Origin: Candidatus Dormiibacterota bacterium
Lineage (GTDB): Bacteria; Chloroflexota; Dormibacteria; Aeolococcales; Aeolococcaceae
Direction of reading: 5' to 3'
NCBI GenBank assembly: GCA_003162415.1
Contig: PMOL01000019.1
Location: forward strand, 124,001 to 188,000
Length of the DNA stretch: 64,000 nt
This document shows, in pieces, positions 41,794-50,617 of the stretch. The notes beneath the pieces were generated by a model that was not told the origin of the DNA, did not search any database, and worked only from the letters and a program-made list of their open reading frames with translations. Numbering within the stretch: the stretch's first letter is position 1; each line of letters opens with the position of its first letter. The translations under genes were made by a program, and so were the position numbers.

Positions 41794-44577
41794 GTGGCTG
41801 CAGAACGCAGTTCTCCGGAACCAGGGGTTCTGGACGCGGGCGATCGCTTCTGGCTCGAAGCGATGGCCGAGGCTGTCATCATCCTTTCACCAGTGTACGG
41901 ACGCCGCCGGCTGGTCACCGACTTCCGTGTGGACTATGCAAACTCGGCCGCATCGGAGCTCGCCGACGACGTGGCGGACGGCGGTCTTAAGACCGGCACG
42001 CTCGTCGGCACGCGACTCCTCAATCTCGATCATGGAGAGGCCACCGCGTTGACCACCGCCTTCCGTGATGTGCTGGCCAACGACATTCCTCGCGCCATCG
42101 ATGGGATGCGATATCGCGTTCTGCGGGCGGACATATCGACCGACCGTGTCTGTGATGTGCGTATCAGCAGACATGGCGAACGTCTCCTGGTGACGTTGCG
42201 CGATGTCACCGAGCGCGAGGCGTCGGAGCAGGGCCTTCGCCGCAGCGAGAAGAGCCTGCGTGCGCTCGTCGACGGGGTGTTCGACGAAGCGCTCATCACC
42301 GTCGATCCCACCGGGACGGTGCTCAGCTGGAACACGGGCGCTGAACGGATCTTCGGGTACTCGGCTGAGCAGATGATTGGACGGCACTCTTCCGTGCTGT
42401 ACCCGCGGGGATGGCCGGTCAGCGGTTCGGGCGAGAGCGCCGGCACGGTTGCAGGCGAACGGCTGCACGAGACCTGGCAGGTTCGCAAGGATGGCAGGCG
42501 CTTCTGGGCAAGCGTGTCGATTACTGCCATGTATGGCGACAACGGCGAGTTGCGCGGCTTTTTCTCGGTGACGCGTGACCTCACCGAGGAATCGGAGCAG
42601 CGACGCCGGGACCTGCAGTTCTCCCTGGTCCGCGCGCTCACCGATTGCGCTGATGTCGACGCAGCCGCGGACATCATCCTGGAGCTGACCACGTACAGGC
42701 TCGGGGCGACCTTCAGCGAGATGTTCGTCCCGCACCAGGAGCTGGCGCGACGCGATTCCACTTCACGGCACGCCTTCCCGCGTGCCACCCGCGATGCGCT
42801 CGACGCCGCGGCGAACGGCGCGTCAGGTCCGCTCGACGCACTTATCGCGCGCGTCCGGACCACGGGCACGCCGGTCATCGTCCCGGACGTCAATCAGCTC
42901 GGGACGTCGGCGCAGATCGACGCCGCCGTGTCCCTGGGGGTGCGCGCGGCGATCGCATGTCCGATCGTCACTCCGACGGGCATCGTCGGCGTGCTCGCGT
43001 ATTTCTTCGAGACTCTGCCGAGCGTCGAGACGCTCACCGCGGAGGCCATCACCGAGATCGGCGCCGAGGCCGGCCACCTGGTCACCAGGATTCGGGCGCA
43101 GGGCGCCCTGCGCGAGGAGGCCCTCCGGATGGCGGAGCTGGCCAGCACCGACCGCCTCACCGGGTTGAAGAACCGGCGCGAGTTCGACCGCATCCTCGGA
43201 ACGATTCCCCGGCAACCGTTCGCGATTCTCGCGATCGACGTCGACCATCTGAAACGTGTGAACGACGAGTTCGGTCATGAGGCCGGGGACACGGTGTTGC
43301 GCACCGTGGCCACCACCCTGGCGCTCATGTTGCGCGGCTGGGACGTCATCGCCCGAGTCGGTGGCGACGAATTCTCGGCCATCCTCCTCGACGTCGATCC
43401 GGCCGAAGCCGCCTCGGCAGCGCAACGTCTCCGCGCCGCCATGCATCTCGTGCCCACCCCGGGCGGTCGATCGAATATCAGCCTCGGTTGGGCGTCGGCC
43501 CCGGCTGGCACCGATCCGATGTCGGCGTGGCGCCGTGCCGACGAATGCCTGTACGAGGCGAAGCGAAGCGGTCGTGACCGCGTGGTCGGACGCCATGTCG
43601 ACGGCGCGGAGCTGGTCACGCCATCCGGATCCTCGGTCACCGAGCTGATCGGCGAGCTGGTGGCCGGGCGGCCGATCCATTCGGTGTACCAGCCGATTGT
43701 CGATCTCAACGATGGCCACGTCGCCGGCTATGAGGCGCTGGCGCGGCCGGAGGGATTCGGTGCGTCGGACAGTGTCGAGACGCTGTTCGAGGTGGCTCAT
43801 CGATCGGGTCACATCCGCGATCTCGACTGGTTGTGCCGGCGCGCCGCCCTGAGCCAGGCGGCGCCGCTTCCGGCGGAGACGCTGCTCTTCATGAATGTGA
43901 GTGTCGCGGCGCTGCTCGATCCGCTCCATGACGTCGATCAACTGCTCCTGCTGCTCGAGTGGACGGGACGTTCGCCCTACCGCCTCGTGCTCGAGATCGG
44001 CGAGCACGAGAGTGTTCGAGACCTCGATCGCCTCCGCGTCGTGCTCACGTCATATCGCCACGCGGGCATTCGGTTTGCGATCGACGACCTCGGCGAAGGA
44101 TTCGCAACCACGGAATTGCTTGAAACCGCGGAACCCGAGTTCGTCAAGCTGGCGCGCAGCCTGACCATGAACGCCGCGCGCCGGAGTGCGCGCGCCGCCA
44201 TCAATAGCGCCCTGAAGTTCGCGCGAGCACACGATTCGATCGTTATCGCCGAGGGCGTCGAAAACGAGCTGGTCAGCGATCAGATCCGTTCGTTGGACAT
44301 CCCGCTCGGACAGGGTTTCGGTCTCGGACGGCCGACGGTCGCAGCGGATCTCCTCGACGCGGCGGCTGCTTGGAGGGCGCGCGACACGTTGCGCCCGCTC
44401 CGTCCGCGCCATGCGTCGTCGCGCGGCCGCGTCTCTCCCGCGCCACAGGAGCGAGAGGACGCCAACGGTATCGAGCGCATTCGCAGCCCTCGGGAAACGT
44501 CGCGCCGCGCGGATGACCCCGGCGAGCGCCGCCTGGTCGGGCGTCCGGATACAGCGACATCGGGGAGGGCCTCATAG
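41794..44577 (+). CDS. PAS–PAS–GAF–GGDEF–EAL c-di-GMP protein with an atypical EAL site
   Basis: At about 927 residues it is the longest gene here. Two PAS-like domains, a GAF, GGDEF and EAL follow in order. The second PAS is clear (LITVDPTGTVLSWNTGAERI). The cyclase site is RVGGDEFSAI with an RGWD I-site. The EAL domain keeps YEALARPEG, FMNVSVAALLD, LEIGEHE and DDLGEG, but the K-x-D motif is EFVKLARSL, with Ala for Asp. GTG 41794 is chosen because AAAGGAG lies upstream; the frame is open from 41671. The final 90 residues are basic and disordered. Confidence 0.93.
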   Translation: MAAERSSPEPGVLDAGDRFWLEAMAEAVIILSPVYGRRRLVTDFRVDYANSAASELADDVADGGLKTGTLVGTRLLNLDHGEATALTTAFRDVLANDIPRAIDGMRYRVLRADISTDRVCDVRISRHGERLLVTLRDVTEREASEQGLRRSEKSLRALVDGVFDEALITVDPTGTVLSWNTGAERIFGYSAEQMIGRHSSVLYPRGWPVSGSGESAGTVAGERLHETWQVRKDGRRFWASVSITAMYGDNGELRGFFSVTRDLTEESEQRRRDLQFSLVRALTDCADVDAAADIILELTTYRLGATFSEMFVPHQELARRDSTSRHAFPRATRDALDAAANGASGPLDALIARVRTTGTPVIVPDVNQLGTSAQIDAAVSLGVRAAIACPIVTPTGIVGVLAYFFETLPSVETLTAEAITEIGAEAGHLVTRIRAQGALREEALRMAELASTDRLTGLKNRREFDRILGTIPRQPFAILAIDVDHLKRVNDEFGHEAGDTVLRTVATTLALMLRGWDVIARVGGDEFSAILLDVDPAEAASAAQRLRAAMHLVPTPGGRSNISLGWASAPAGTDPMSAWRRADECLYEAKRSGRDRVVGRHVDGAELVTPSGSSVTELIGELVAGRPIHSVYQPIVDLNDGHVAGYEALARPEGFGASDSVETLFEVAHRSGHIRDLDWLCRRAALSQAAPLPAETLLFMNVSVAALLDPLHDVDQLLLLLEWTGRSPYRLVLEIGEHESVRDLDRLRVVLTSYRHAGIRFAIDDLGEGFATTELLETAEPEFVKLARSLTMNAARRSARAAINSALKFARAHDSIVIAEGVENELVSDQIRSLDIPLGQGFGLGRPTVAADLLDAAAAWRARDTLRPLRPRHASSRGRVSPAPQEREDANGIERIRSPRETSRRADDPGERRLVGRPDTATSGRAS

Positions 44578-44778
44578 ATGAGCGGGCGTCTGTCCAAGTC
44601 GCGCCAGGAGCCGCTCGGTCCGGATGAGACCTTCAGCGCGCTGGTGACCCGGCTGATCATCACCAACCGGGTGGAGCGCGCCACTCGGGAGAAGATCAGC
44701 CCGACCCTGTCAACCCTGCCGAATGCGGCGGGCGATCGCCTCGGCGAGGCGCGGAGCGGCTCCGGAACCGAGTCCTAG
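44578..44778 (+). CDS. Hypothetical small basic protein
   Basis: The 66-residue frame (MSGRLSKSRQEPLGPDETFS, then ALVTRLIITNRVERATREKI) begins at the base after the stop of the large c-di-GMP gene. Its last 69 bases overlap the convergent ATP-grasp gene. A helical middle segment is plausible and the tail is not. No family is recognised. Confidence 0.35.
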   Translation: MSGRLSKSRQEPLGPDETFSALVTRLIITNRVERATREKISPTLSTLPNAAGDRLGEARSGSGTES

Positions 44779-45705
44779 GAACAGCGACGGCTCGGCAAGC
44801 TCGAGCTCCAGCAGCCACGGCACCCCGTCGCCACCCCGAACGACGTCGACCCGGGCGTACAGCAACTCCGCTCGCGACCAGGGAAGCGAGTCCATAGTTG
44901 CCTCGGCAATGCTCCGCTCATCCTCGTCCGGCGTCCGGGGTGTGATGTCCTCGATTGCCCAGAGTTGATCGGTGGCGATGCCTGGTGAGTGAAGCAGAGC
45001 GCCTTTGCGGATCGCATGCGAGAAGGCGCCGTCAACGTAGATGAGACCGGTCTCTCCGTCGATGTCGACGGAACTGACATACGGCTGCACCATCACCTCG
45101 CGCCCCTCGATCAGGAGGCGCTCGACATGCGTTCGGGCTGCGTCCTGGTCCGCTCCGCGGTATCGCGACGTGTTCTGTGCCCCGGAGGAGATCGACGGTT
45201 TCACAACCAGGTCACCCTCTGGAAGAACGAATGGCCCAGCTGGTGTGTCCGTCCCGATCCACATCGTCGGCACGATCGGGATACCGGCAGCAGCGAGGGT
45301 TCGCAGGTACGCCTTGTCCGTGTTCCAGGTGATCACCGGCACGGAGTTGAGCACCCGCGGAAGGGCGGCGCACCAAGAGAGGAAGGCGTCGCGCCGTTCT
45401 GCGTAGTCCCAGGTTGAGCGCACGACCACCAGGGGCACGTCGTCCCATTGAACCGACGGGTCGTCCCACACCCGAGGCTCGGCGGCGAGGCCGCACGCCT
45501 CGAGCGCGGGGATGAGCGACCGCTCGTCGGGATCGAGACCGGGGAGCACCGAGCAGGTTGCGAGCACGACGTCAGGCAGGGTCGAGAGGCCTCCGCGAAG
45601 ATCGAGTGATGGCCACGGACACGATCGCCGGCCAGGGGCTCGAATCATGACGGCGGCAGCCATCCGAGGTCCTCTGTACGCCAGCGGACCGCCGGAACGA
45701 CCCAA
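44710..45705 (-). CDS. ATP-grasp-domain protein
   Basis: This is up to 331 residues. The pre-ATP-grasp strand region (VVVRSTWDYAERRDAFLSWC, TWNTDKAYLRTLAAAGIPIV) is followed by the ATP-binding Lys strand (LVVKPSISSGAQNTSRY) and the adenine/Mg segment (VMVQPYVSSVDIDGETGLIY). The terminal metal-binding strand is LLELELAEPSLFL. It resembles the RimK/glutathione-synthetase-like ligases that join a carboxylate to an amine. The N-terminal 35 residues before VVLATCSVLPGLD are doubtful, so the start may be later. Confidence 0.88.
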   Translation of the reverse strand: MGRSGGPLAYRGPRMAAAVMIRAPGRRSCPWPSLDLRGGLSTLPDVVLATCSVLPGLDPDERSLIPALEACGLAAEPRVWDDPSVQWDDVPLVVVRSTWDYAERRDAFLSWCAALPRVLNSVPVITWNTDKAYLRTLAAAGIPIVPTMWIGTDTPAGPFVLPEGDLVVKPSISSGAQNTSRYRGADQDAARTHVERLLIEGREVMVQPYVSSVDIDGETGLIYVDGAFSHAIRKGALLHSPGIATDQLWAIEDITPRTPDEDERSIAEATMDSLPWSRAELLYARVDVVRGGDGVPWLLELELAEPSLFLGLGSGAAPRLAEAIARRIRQG

Positions 45706-45746
45706 TCTGTGGCTTTAATGACGCCATTGATGCAAGGCGACCGGTC

Positions 45747-46757
45747 ATGACGCGTACCTTGGCCGCCGGGGTCTCGTCGAACTGCAACGTTGACCCCCCG
45801 ATCATGGAGGAGCGGTTCGCGACGGTCCGTGGCCAGCCCCTTCGGTACCTCGTCTGCGGACGCGGCAAGCCGCTGGTGCTCTGTCACGGCTTCCTCAGCT
45901 CCGCAGAGGAGTTTGGTGGCAGGTTCAGCGAGCTGGGAGCCTATCGAACCCTGATCATTCCCGATCTTCCAGGAAACGGTGCGTCACCGCCGCTCCGCGG
46001 ACGCCACTCATCCGGAGCGATGGCCGATATCCTGTTCGACCTGCTGACCGAGCTCGAGATCGACAAGTTCGACGTCGGCGGCCTCTGCCTTGGAGCGACT
46101 GTCGCCTGCGCGCTGGCGAAGCGGGCAGGCACCCGAGCCGAGCGGTTGGTGCTGCACACGCCGCTCCTGTCGTCCGATCTCATGCGCCGCCGCTACCGAG
46201 ACCAGGTGCGCCTCTTGAGCCGACGGCCCATGTGGGACGGCGTCGTGTGGTTGAGCCGGCAGCGATGGGTGAGCGATCTCTACAAGCGCTTCGTCATCGT
46301 CGAGGGTGACGTCGACAATCGCACTGCGGACATCAATTACGAGAATCAGCGTCGGGCGGATCCGCGTGCCGCCCGTGAGTGGCTCAACGACTGCCTGCGC
46401 CGCGACGACGTCGATGTCGTCGCCGCTCGGGCGGAGCGGACCCTGATCATCGTCGCGCGACACGATCGCCTCGTCGACGTGGAGCGGCTCAAGGAAGTGA
46501 TCGCCACGCTACCGAACCTCCAGGTGTTCACCGACAGCGACCAGGGTCATGGCTGGAATGAGGAGGCGGTCCACCGTCAGCTCGAGGTGCTCAAGGCGTT
46601 CTTCGGCAACTGCCACGAGAACGGCCATGCCAACGGCCATGCCAACGGAGGTCAGGCGGTCGCGTCGGGTACGCCGGTGAACGGCGCCGCCAACGGACTG
46701 GGTCACGGACGGCCCGCGCTGCGGGACACGGTCTCGATCCCGCTGACCCACGCCTGA
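45747..46757 (+). CDS. Alpha/beta hydrolase with Cys at the nucleophile elbow
   Basis: The 336-residue protein is an alpha/beta hydrolase. It has LVLCHGFLSS at the oxyanion loop, DLPGNG after strand 4, an Asp in RHDRLVDVERLK and His in DQGHGWNEE. The elbow is GGLCLGAT, so the nucleophile is C114 rather than Ser, as in dienelactone hydrolases and PHA synthases. The C-terminal 45 residues hold NGHANGHANGG-type repeats and look disordered. ATG 45804 is an alternative start. A short hairpin follows at 46758. Confidence 0.85.
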   Translation: MTRTLAAGVSSNCNVDPPIMEERFATVRGQPLRYLVCGRGKPLVLCHGFLSSAEEFGGRFSELGAYRTLIIPDLPGNGASPPLRGRHSSGAMADILFDLLTELEIDKFDVGGLCLGATVACALAKRAGTRAERLVLHTPLLSSDLMRRRYRDQVRLLSRRPMWDGVVWLSRQRWVSDLYKRFVIVEGDVDNRTADINYENQRRADPRAAREWLNDCLRRDDVDVVAARAERTLIIVARHDRLVDVERLKEVIATLPNLQVFTDSDQGHGWNEEAVHRQLEVLKAFFGNCHENGHANGHANGGQAVASGTPVNGAANGLGHGRPALRDTVSIPLTHA

Positions 46758-46777
46758 CCGGGATCAGCTCATCCCGG
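46758..46777. terminator. Short bidirectional hairpin between convergent genes
   Basis: CCGGGAT and ATCCCGG form a 7-bp stem with a 6-base loop immediately after the hydrolase stop. It overlaps the stop codon of the convergent ogt gene. There is no T-tract, so function as a terminator is only possible. Confidence 0.35.
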
Positions 46778-47287
46778 CCTGACGGGCCGGCGTTCCAGGT
46801 CGGCGCCCTCGAGCTCGAGGAGGGTCCGCTTGCGCTCGAGTCCCCACCCGTATCCCGTGAGATCCCCGTTGGCGCCGATCAGCCGATGGCAGGGGACCAC
46901 GATCGAGATCCGGTTCTGACCGTTGGCCGCGCCAACCGCGCGGACGGCGCGAGGCCGGCCGATGCGTGCGGCAATCTCGGCATACGTCGACGTCTGCCCG
47001 AACGGGATGTCGCGGAGCGCGGACCAGACCGCGAGCTGGAAGGGTGTTCCCTCCAGTCGAATGGGGAGCTCGAACCCGGTGCGGACTCCGCGAAAGTACT
47101 CGTCGAGCTGGTCCGTGACCGCGGTCAGCGTCGCGCCCGAGCCGTTGGTCCGGCCGCCGAGTTGCGGCGTCCGCGCGTGCCCATCGAAGTGGAGCCCGAT
47201 GAGCTCGTCACCCGCGGTGATCACGAGCACGCGTCCGAGCGGGGTTGCTGCGTAGCCGTACGACTCGGTGGTCATTGATTGAGACAT
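46769..47287 (-). CDS. ogt: Methylated-DNA--protein-cysteine methyltransferase
   Basis: The 172-residue protein has the invariant acceptor C133 in IVVPCHRLIG, the helix-turn-helix region QTSTYAEIAARIGRPRAVRA and the Asn hinge in GAANGQNRI. It removes alkyl groups from O6-alkylguanine in one suicidal step. The ATG at 47287 (MSQSMTTES) or 47275 is likely. It is divergent from the Ada–AlkA fusion, so the two form an alkylation-repair locus with a shared promoter region. Confidence 0.95.
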   Translation of the reverse strand: MSQSMTTESYGYAATPLGRVLVITAGDELIGLHFDGHARTPQLGGRTNGSGATLTAVTDQLDEYFRGVRTGFELPIRLEGTPFQLAVWSALRDIPFGQTSTYAEIAARIGRPRAVRAVGAANGQNRISIVVPCHRLIGANGDLTGYGWGLERKRTLLELEGADLERRPVRPG

Positions 47288-47400
47288 GTGCCAAGCGTGA
47301 ACCCGTGGAGCGGACACCAACCGGCCATTTCCGGACAGATCCATCGACATGTCCGCATATGGCCGGTACCCGACCTGTGCATCGCGATACAAGTAGGGCG

Positions 47401-48810
47401 ATGAGCGGTTACTCGGCGGTGGTCACCACCGGCATCTACTGCCGGCCGGGGTGCTCGGCACGACCGAATCCGGTCAATGTGCGCCATTTCGATATCGCCG
47501 CCGCCGCCGAGGTCGCCGGGTATCGAGCGTGCCTCCGCTGCCGGCCGTACCGCGCAGCGGCGCCGATCACGAGCGTCGCATCCGAGGTCGTCTGCCGCGC
47601 GATCGGGGTGGTGGTGGACGGCGACCTGCGCGGCGACAGCGAGGCGGCGGTCGCCGCACGCCTCGGGCTCTCGGCGCGCCACCTGCGCCGCCTGTTCCAG
47701 GAGCACGTCGGGGTAACTCCGCTGCAACTGGCGCGGTCGAGCCGGGCTCATTTCGCCCGGCGCCTCCTCGACGACACCGACCTCTCGATCACCGAGATCG
47801 CGTTCGCCTCCGGGTTCGGCAGCCTCCGTCAGTTCAATCGGACGCTCTCCGAGATTTTCCGGGCAACCCCGCGCGAGCTCCGTGGCCGCCGGCGCGCCGC
47901 CGACCGTCTGGTGGCGGACGGTGGCCTGGCGCTGCGTCTGACCTTTGCAGGCCCGCTCGATTGGGAGGCGATGCTGGAGTACCTCTCAACCCGGGCGATC
48001 ACCGGTGTCGAGCACGTCGTCGGGGGGGTGTACCGACGGACGATCATTGTCGACGGCGACCCGGGGGTGATCGAGGTGGCCATGGGCGGCTCCGATCACC
48101 TCCGTCTCACCGCGCATCTGCCGCACTGGAGCGGGCTGATCCACGTCGTGCACCAGGTCCGCCGCATCTTCAATCTCGACTTCGAGATCGAGCGTGCGAA
48201 TAACCTGCTGAGGCGCGATCCCCTGCTCGGCGCGCGGATCGCGTCGCGTCCCGGGCTACGAGTGCCGGGTGCGTGGGATCCCTTCGAGGTGGGCGTCCGG
48301 GCGATCGTCGGTCAGCAGGTCACCGTGGCCGGCGCCGGCACCATCATCGGCCGGGTGGTCGCACGCCACGGGGTGCCGGTCGCGGGTCTGGGACAGCTCG
48401 GCCTCACGCACACGTTCCCGCCCGCGGAGGTGCTGGCTGAGGCGGATCTCACCGGCACCGGCCTCACCGGTGCTCGCATCGAAGCGATCCACCACTTCGC
48501 TCGAGCGGTGGCGGCAGCGGAGATCAGGCTCGATCGGAGCCGGTCGCTCGATGAGCAGCTGACGTCGCTGGTAGCGGTGCCTGGGGTGGGTCCGTGGACC
48601 GCCAACTACCTGGCCCTGCGCATGGGGGAGGCTGATGCCTTTCCGTCGACTGATCTCGGGCTGCGTCGCGGAGTCGAGTCGCTCGGCGCGAGTGTCAGGG
48701 CAACCGGCGACGTCGGTCAGGTCGCGGAGCGCTGGCGTCCGTGGCGAGCCCACGCGGCCATGCACCTGTGGTCCACCCTTCGGTCGGACGCTGCCCCGGC
48801 GGTTTCCTGA
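47401..48810 (+). CDS. Ada–AlkA fusion: methyl-phosphotriester sensor/AraC regulator plus 3-methyladenine glycosylase
   Basis: The protein is about 469 residues. The N-terminal Ada zinc module has YCRPGC and CLRC, where the first Cys is the methyl acceptor. An AraC-type helix-turn-helix pair follows (LSARHLRRLFQEHVGVTPLQ, ITEIAFASGFGSLRQFNRTL). An AlkA N-terminal domain and the HhH-GPD glycosylase core come next (VPGVGPWTANYLALR, with the catalytic Asp in FPSTDLGLRRG). It lacks the Ada O6-methyltransferase domain, which ogt supplies in trans. The start might be somewhat upstream of 47401, since the first Ada strand is short here. Confidence 0.92.
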   Translation: MSGYSAVVTTGIYCRPGCSARPNPVNVRHFDIAAAAEVAGYRACLRCRPYRAAAPITSVASEVVCRAIGVVVDGDLRGDSEAAVAARLGLSARHLRRLFQEHVGVTPLQLARSSRAHFARRLLDDTDLSITEIAFASGFGSLRQFNRTLSEIFRATPRELRGRRRAADRLVADGGLALRLTFAGPLDWEAMLEYLSTRAITGVEHVVGGVYRRTIIVDGDPGVIEVAMGGSDHLRLTAHLPHWSGLIHVVHQVRRIFNLDFEIERANNLLRRDPLLGARIASRPGLRVPGAWDPFEVGVRAIVGQQVTVAGAGTIIGRVVARHGVPVAGLGQLGLTHTFPPAEVLAEADLTGTGLTGARIEAIHHFARAVAAAEIRLDRSRSLDEQLTSLVAVPGVGPWTANYLALRMGEADAFPSTDLGLRRGVESLGASVRATGDVGQVAERWRPWRAHAAMHLWSTLRSDAAPAVS

Positions 48811-48878
48811 GATCGAGGTTCCAGCGCGCGGTGCGCGGCGTGAAGGCGAAATCCGTTCGCAATCGGGGCGATTGCCCG

Positions 48879-49679
48879 ATGATGTGCGCCGTGGTTGCAA
48901 ACCGTGATCTCGCGCAGGCGCAGGGCCATCTGCGCCATGGGAGCGCCGAGGAGGTGCTCGCCTGGACGTACATGCGCTTCCGGCGGGTCGCCCTGGTGGC
49001 CAGCTTTCAGGCCGAATCGATGGTCCTCATCGACATGGCCTGCGGGATCGTGCCCGAGCCCGAGGTCCTGACCCTCGACACCGGCCGTCTCCACGAGGAG
49101 ACCCACGACTTCATCGAGGAGGTCAGACAGCGCTATCCGATCCGCCTTCGCAGCCTCTCCCCGGATTCGGTTGAGTTGGACGCGATGACCGGGGAGCACG
49201 GGACGATGCAGTTCCGCCGGTCGGTTGCGCTCCGCAACGAATGCTGCGCGGTGCGCAAGGTCAACCCGCTCGCCCGAGCGCTCCGGGACTACGACGCCTG
49301 GATCACCGGGCTCCGCCGCGAGCAGACCCCGACCCGTGCCGAAACCCCTGTCGTCGCAAGCGATCCCGGCCACGAAGGCATCACGAAAGTGGTGCCACTG
49401 GCCGGCTGGTCACACGCCCAGGTGTGGGATTACCTCGCCGCCCGCGGCATTGATCATCACCCGCTCTACGACCAGGGCTACACGTCGATCGGCTGCGCCC
49501 CATGCACCCGTGCGACCCAGGCCGGGGAGAACGAGAGGGCTGGTCGCTGGTGGTGGGAAGGCGACTCCGACAAGGAGTGCCTGCTCCATCCGCCACTCGA
49601 GAGTGGATCGCAGGCGAATCTTCTCGGCAGCCGGGTCAGTGCCCCGCTGGGAGGAGCGCGCTCAACTTCGCGGCCATGA
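48879..49679 (+). CDS. cysH: Assimilatory APS/PAPS reductase
   Basis: The 266-residue protein has the PP-loop-type start (VALVASFQAESMVLIDMACG) and LDTGRLHEET. The CC...CxxC iron–sulfur ligands are NECCAVRK and GCAPCTRA. The C-terminal catalytic Cys is in KECLLHPP. The CC/CxxC set marks the [4Fe-4S] APS reductase branch. It reduces APS to sulfite for cysteine synthesis. The first ATG giving a full domain is 48879; the frame is open upstream to 48741 without homology. Its end overlaps the convergent 49636–50121 gene. Confidence 0.93.
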   Translation: MMCAVVANRDLAQAQGHLRHGSAEEVLAWTYMRFRRVALVASFQAESMVLIDMACGIVPEPEVLTLDTGRLHEETHDFIEEVRQRYPIRLRSLSPDSVELDAMTGEHGTMQFRRSVALRNECCAVRKVNPLARALRDYDAWITGLRREQTPTRAETPVVASDPGHEGITKVVPLAGWSHAQVWDYLAARGIDHHPLYDQGYTSIGCAPCTRATQAGENERAGRWWWEGDSDKECLLHPPLESGSQANLLGSRVSAPLGGARSTSRP

Positions 49680-50121
49680 GCACCGAGATCGCGTCGTGGG
49701 CGTCGTTGACCAGGCGGGTCTCCTCGGCCTGGGTGATCACACCCTTCACGACTCCGAGCGCGAGCCCGGTCCGCACCTCGGCAAGCGCATCGGCCTCGAC
49801 CTTGGCGGCGTGCGTTCCGGCGACCTGATCGAGGGTTTCGCCGCGGAGGAGATCAGCGCCGACCTGCTGCCAGGTGAGCTTGGTGTCCGTCGTGAAGAAA
49901 TCGAAAACGTGCGATGCCTCGTTCTTGAACTGGCCGGATGCCGCGAAGGCGCCCGAGGAGAGGAGCGAGGAGACGCTGGTCGGCGCTGCGGCGAGCGCCG
50001 CGGTCTGCGCCCGAGGCGCCGGGGTCGCCGTGTGGTCGACAGCCACCACGGTGCCGAGGCCGATGACGGCAGCACCGAGCACGGCGATGACGACGTTCGT
50101 GGGTCGGAGCAGCGGGTGCAT
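49636..50121 (-). CDS. Membrane-anchored or secreted hypothetical protein
   Basis: The 161-residue protein begins with a signal-anchor helix (NVVIAVLGAAVIGLGTVVAV). An Ala/Thr/Pro linker follows, then a helical domain containing LTWQQVGADLLRGETLDQVA and GVVKGVITQAEETRLVNDA. This pattern (L-T-x-x-Q-x-x-x-x-x-L-x-x-G-x-T-L) recurs in small secreted actinobacterial and chloroflexal proteins of unknown function. It is convergent with cysH, overlapping by 44 bases. Confidence 0.7.
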   Translation of the reverse strand: MHPLLRPTNVVIAVLGAAVIGLGTVVAVDHTATPAPRAQTAALAAAPTSVSSLLSSGAFAASGQFKNEASHVFDFFTTDTKLTWQQVGADLLRGETLDQVAGTHAAKVEADALAEVRTGLALGVVKGVITQAEETRLVNDAHDAISVLMAAKLSALLPAGH

Positions 50122-50270
50122 GATGGAGGTCCCCCGGGGTGTACGGTTGCTTGCTCACAGCGTAGCCCGATTGGCTCGACGGCGAGTTGGCAACCCTGTG
50201 ACGATCAGCCCGCGCCGATCTGGCCGCGGGCCCCTCGGCGGCCCTCCAGATCTGTGGTAAACTGCACGCC

Positions 50271-50294
50271 GACCTAGCGCCGCTAGGTCTCTTT
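50271..50294 (+). promoter_or_regulatory. Leader hairpin upstream of rpmG
   Basis: GACCTAGC (50271–50278) and GCTAGGTC (50282–50289) form a perfect 8-bp stem with a 3-base loop followed by TCTTTT. It has the form of an intrinsic terminator 22 bases before the rpmG start, so it could be an attenuator or the end of an upstream RNA. No gene on this strand ends just before it. Confidence 0.45.
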
Positions 50295-50315
50295 TGTGTT
50301 TGAGGCAATTGACAC

Positions 50316-50483
50316 GTGGCTACGGCCAAGGGCGGTTCCGCGATCATCACGTTGCAGTGCAACGAGTGCAAGGAACGCAATTACACGACAGTCAAGAACA
50401 AGCGCAACGACCCGGATCGCCTGGAGTTGCGGAAGTTCTGCAGGCGTTGCCGCGTGCACCGGCAGCATCGCGAGACCAAGTGA
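50316..50483 (+). CDS. rpmG: 50S ribosomal protein L33
   Basis: The 55-residue protein reads [20 protein letters not shown], then [18 protein letters not shown]. The zinc-binding pairs are C15/C18 and C42/C45, the zinc form of L33. The GTG at 50316 is the likely start. It is followed after 4 bases by tRNA-Trp and then secE and nusG, the order found in many bacteria. Confidence 0.95.
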   Translation: MATAKGGSAIITLQCNECKERNYTTVKNKRNDPDRLELRKFCRRCRVHRQHRETK

Positions 50484-50487
50484 CCGA

Positions 50488-50563
50488 AGGGGCGTAGCTC
50501 AGCTGGTAGAGCATCGGTCTCCAAAACCGAGGGTCGCGAGTTCGAGTCTTGCCGCCCCTGCCA
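50488..50563 (+). tRNA. tRNA-Trp (anticodon CCA)
   Basis: A complete cloverleaf is visible: acceptor AGGGGCG/CGCCCCT, D-arm GCTC/GAGC, and anticodon stem TCGGT/ACCGA with loop CTCCAAA (anticodon CCA). The T-arm is GCGAG/CTTGC around TTCGAGT. The discriminator is G and the 3' CCA is encoded (50561–50563). It sits between rpmG and secE. Confidence 0.96.
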
Positions 50564-50617
50564 CCACACACCCAGTCCGGCTCGCCCCGGTACCAGCATC
50601 AGGAGAGATCACCGTCA

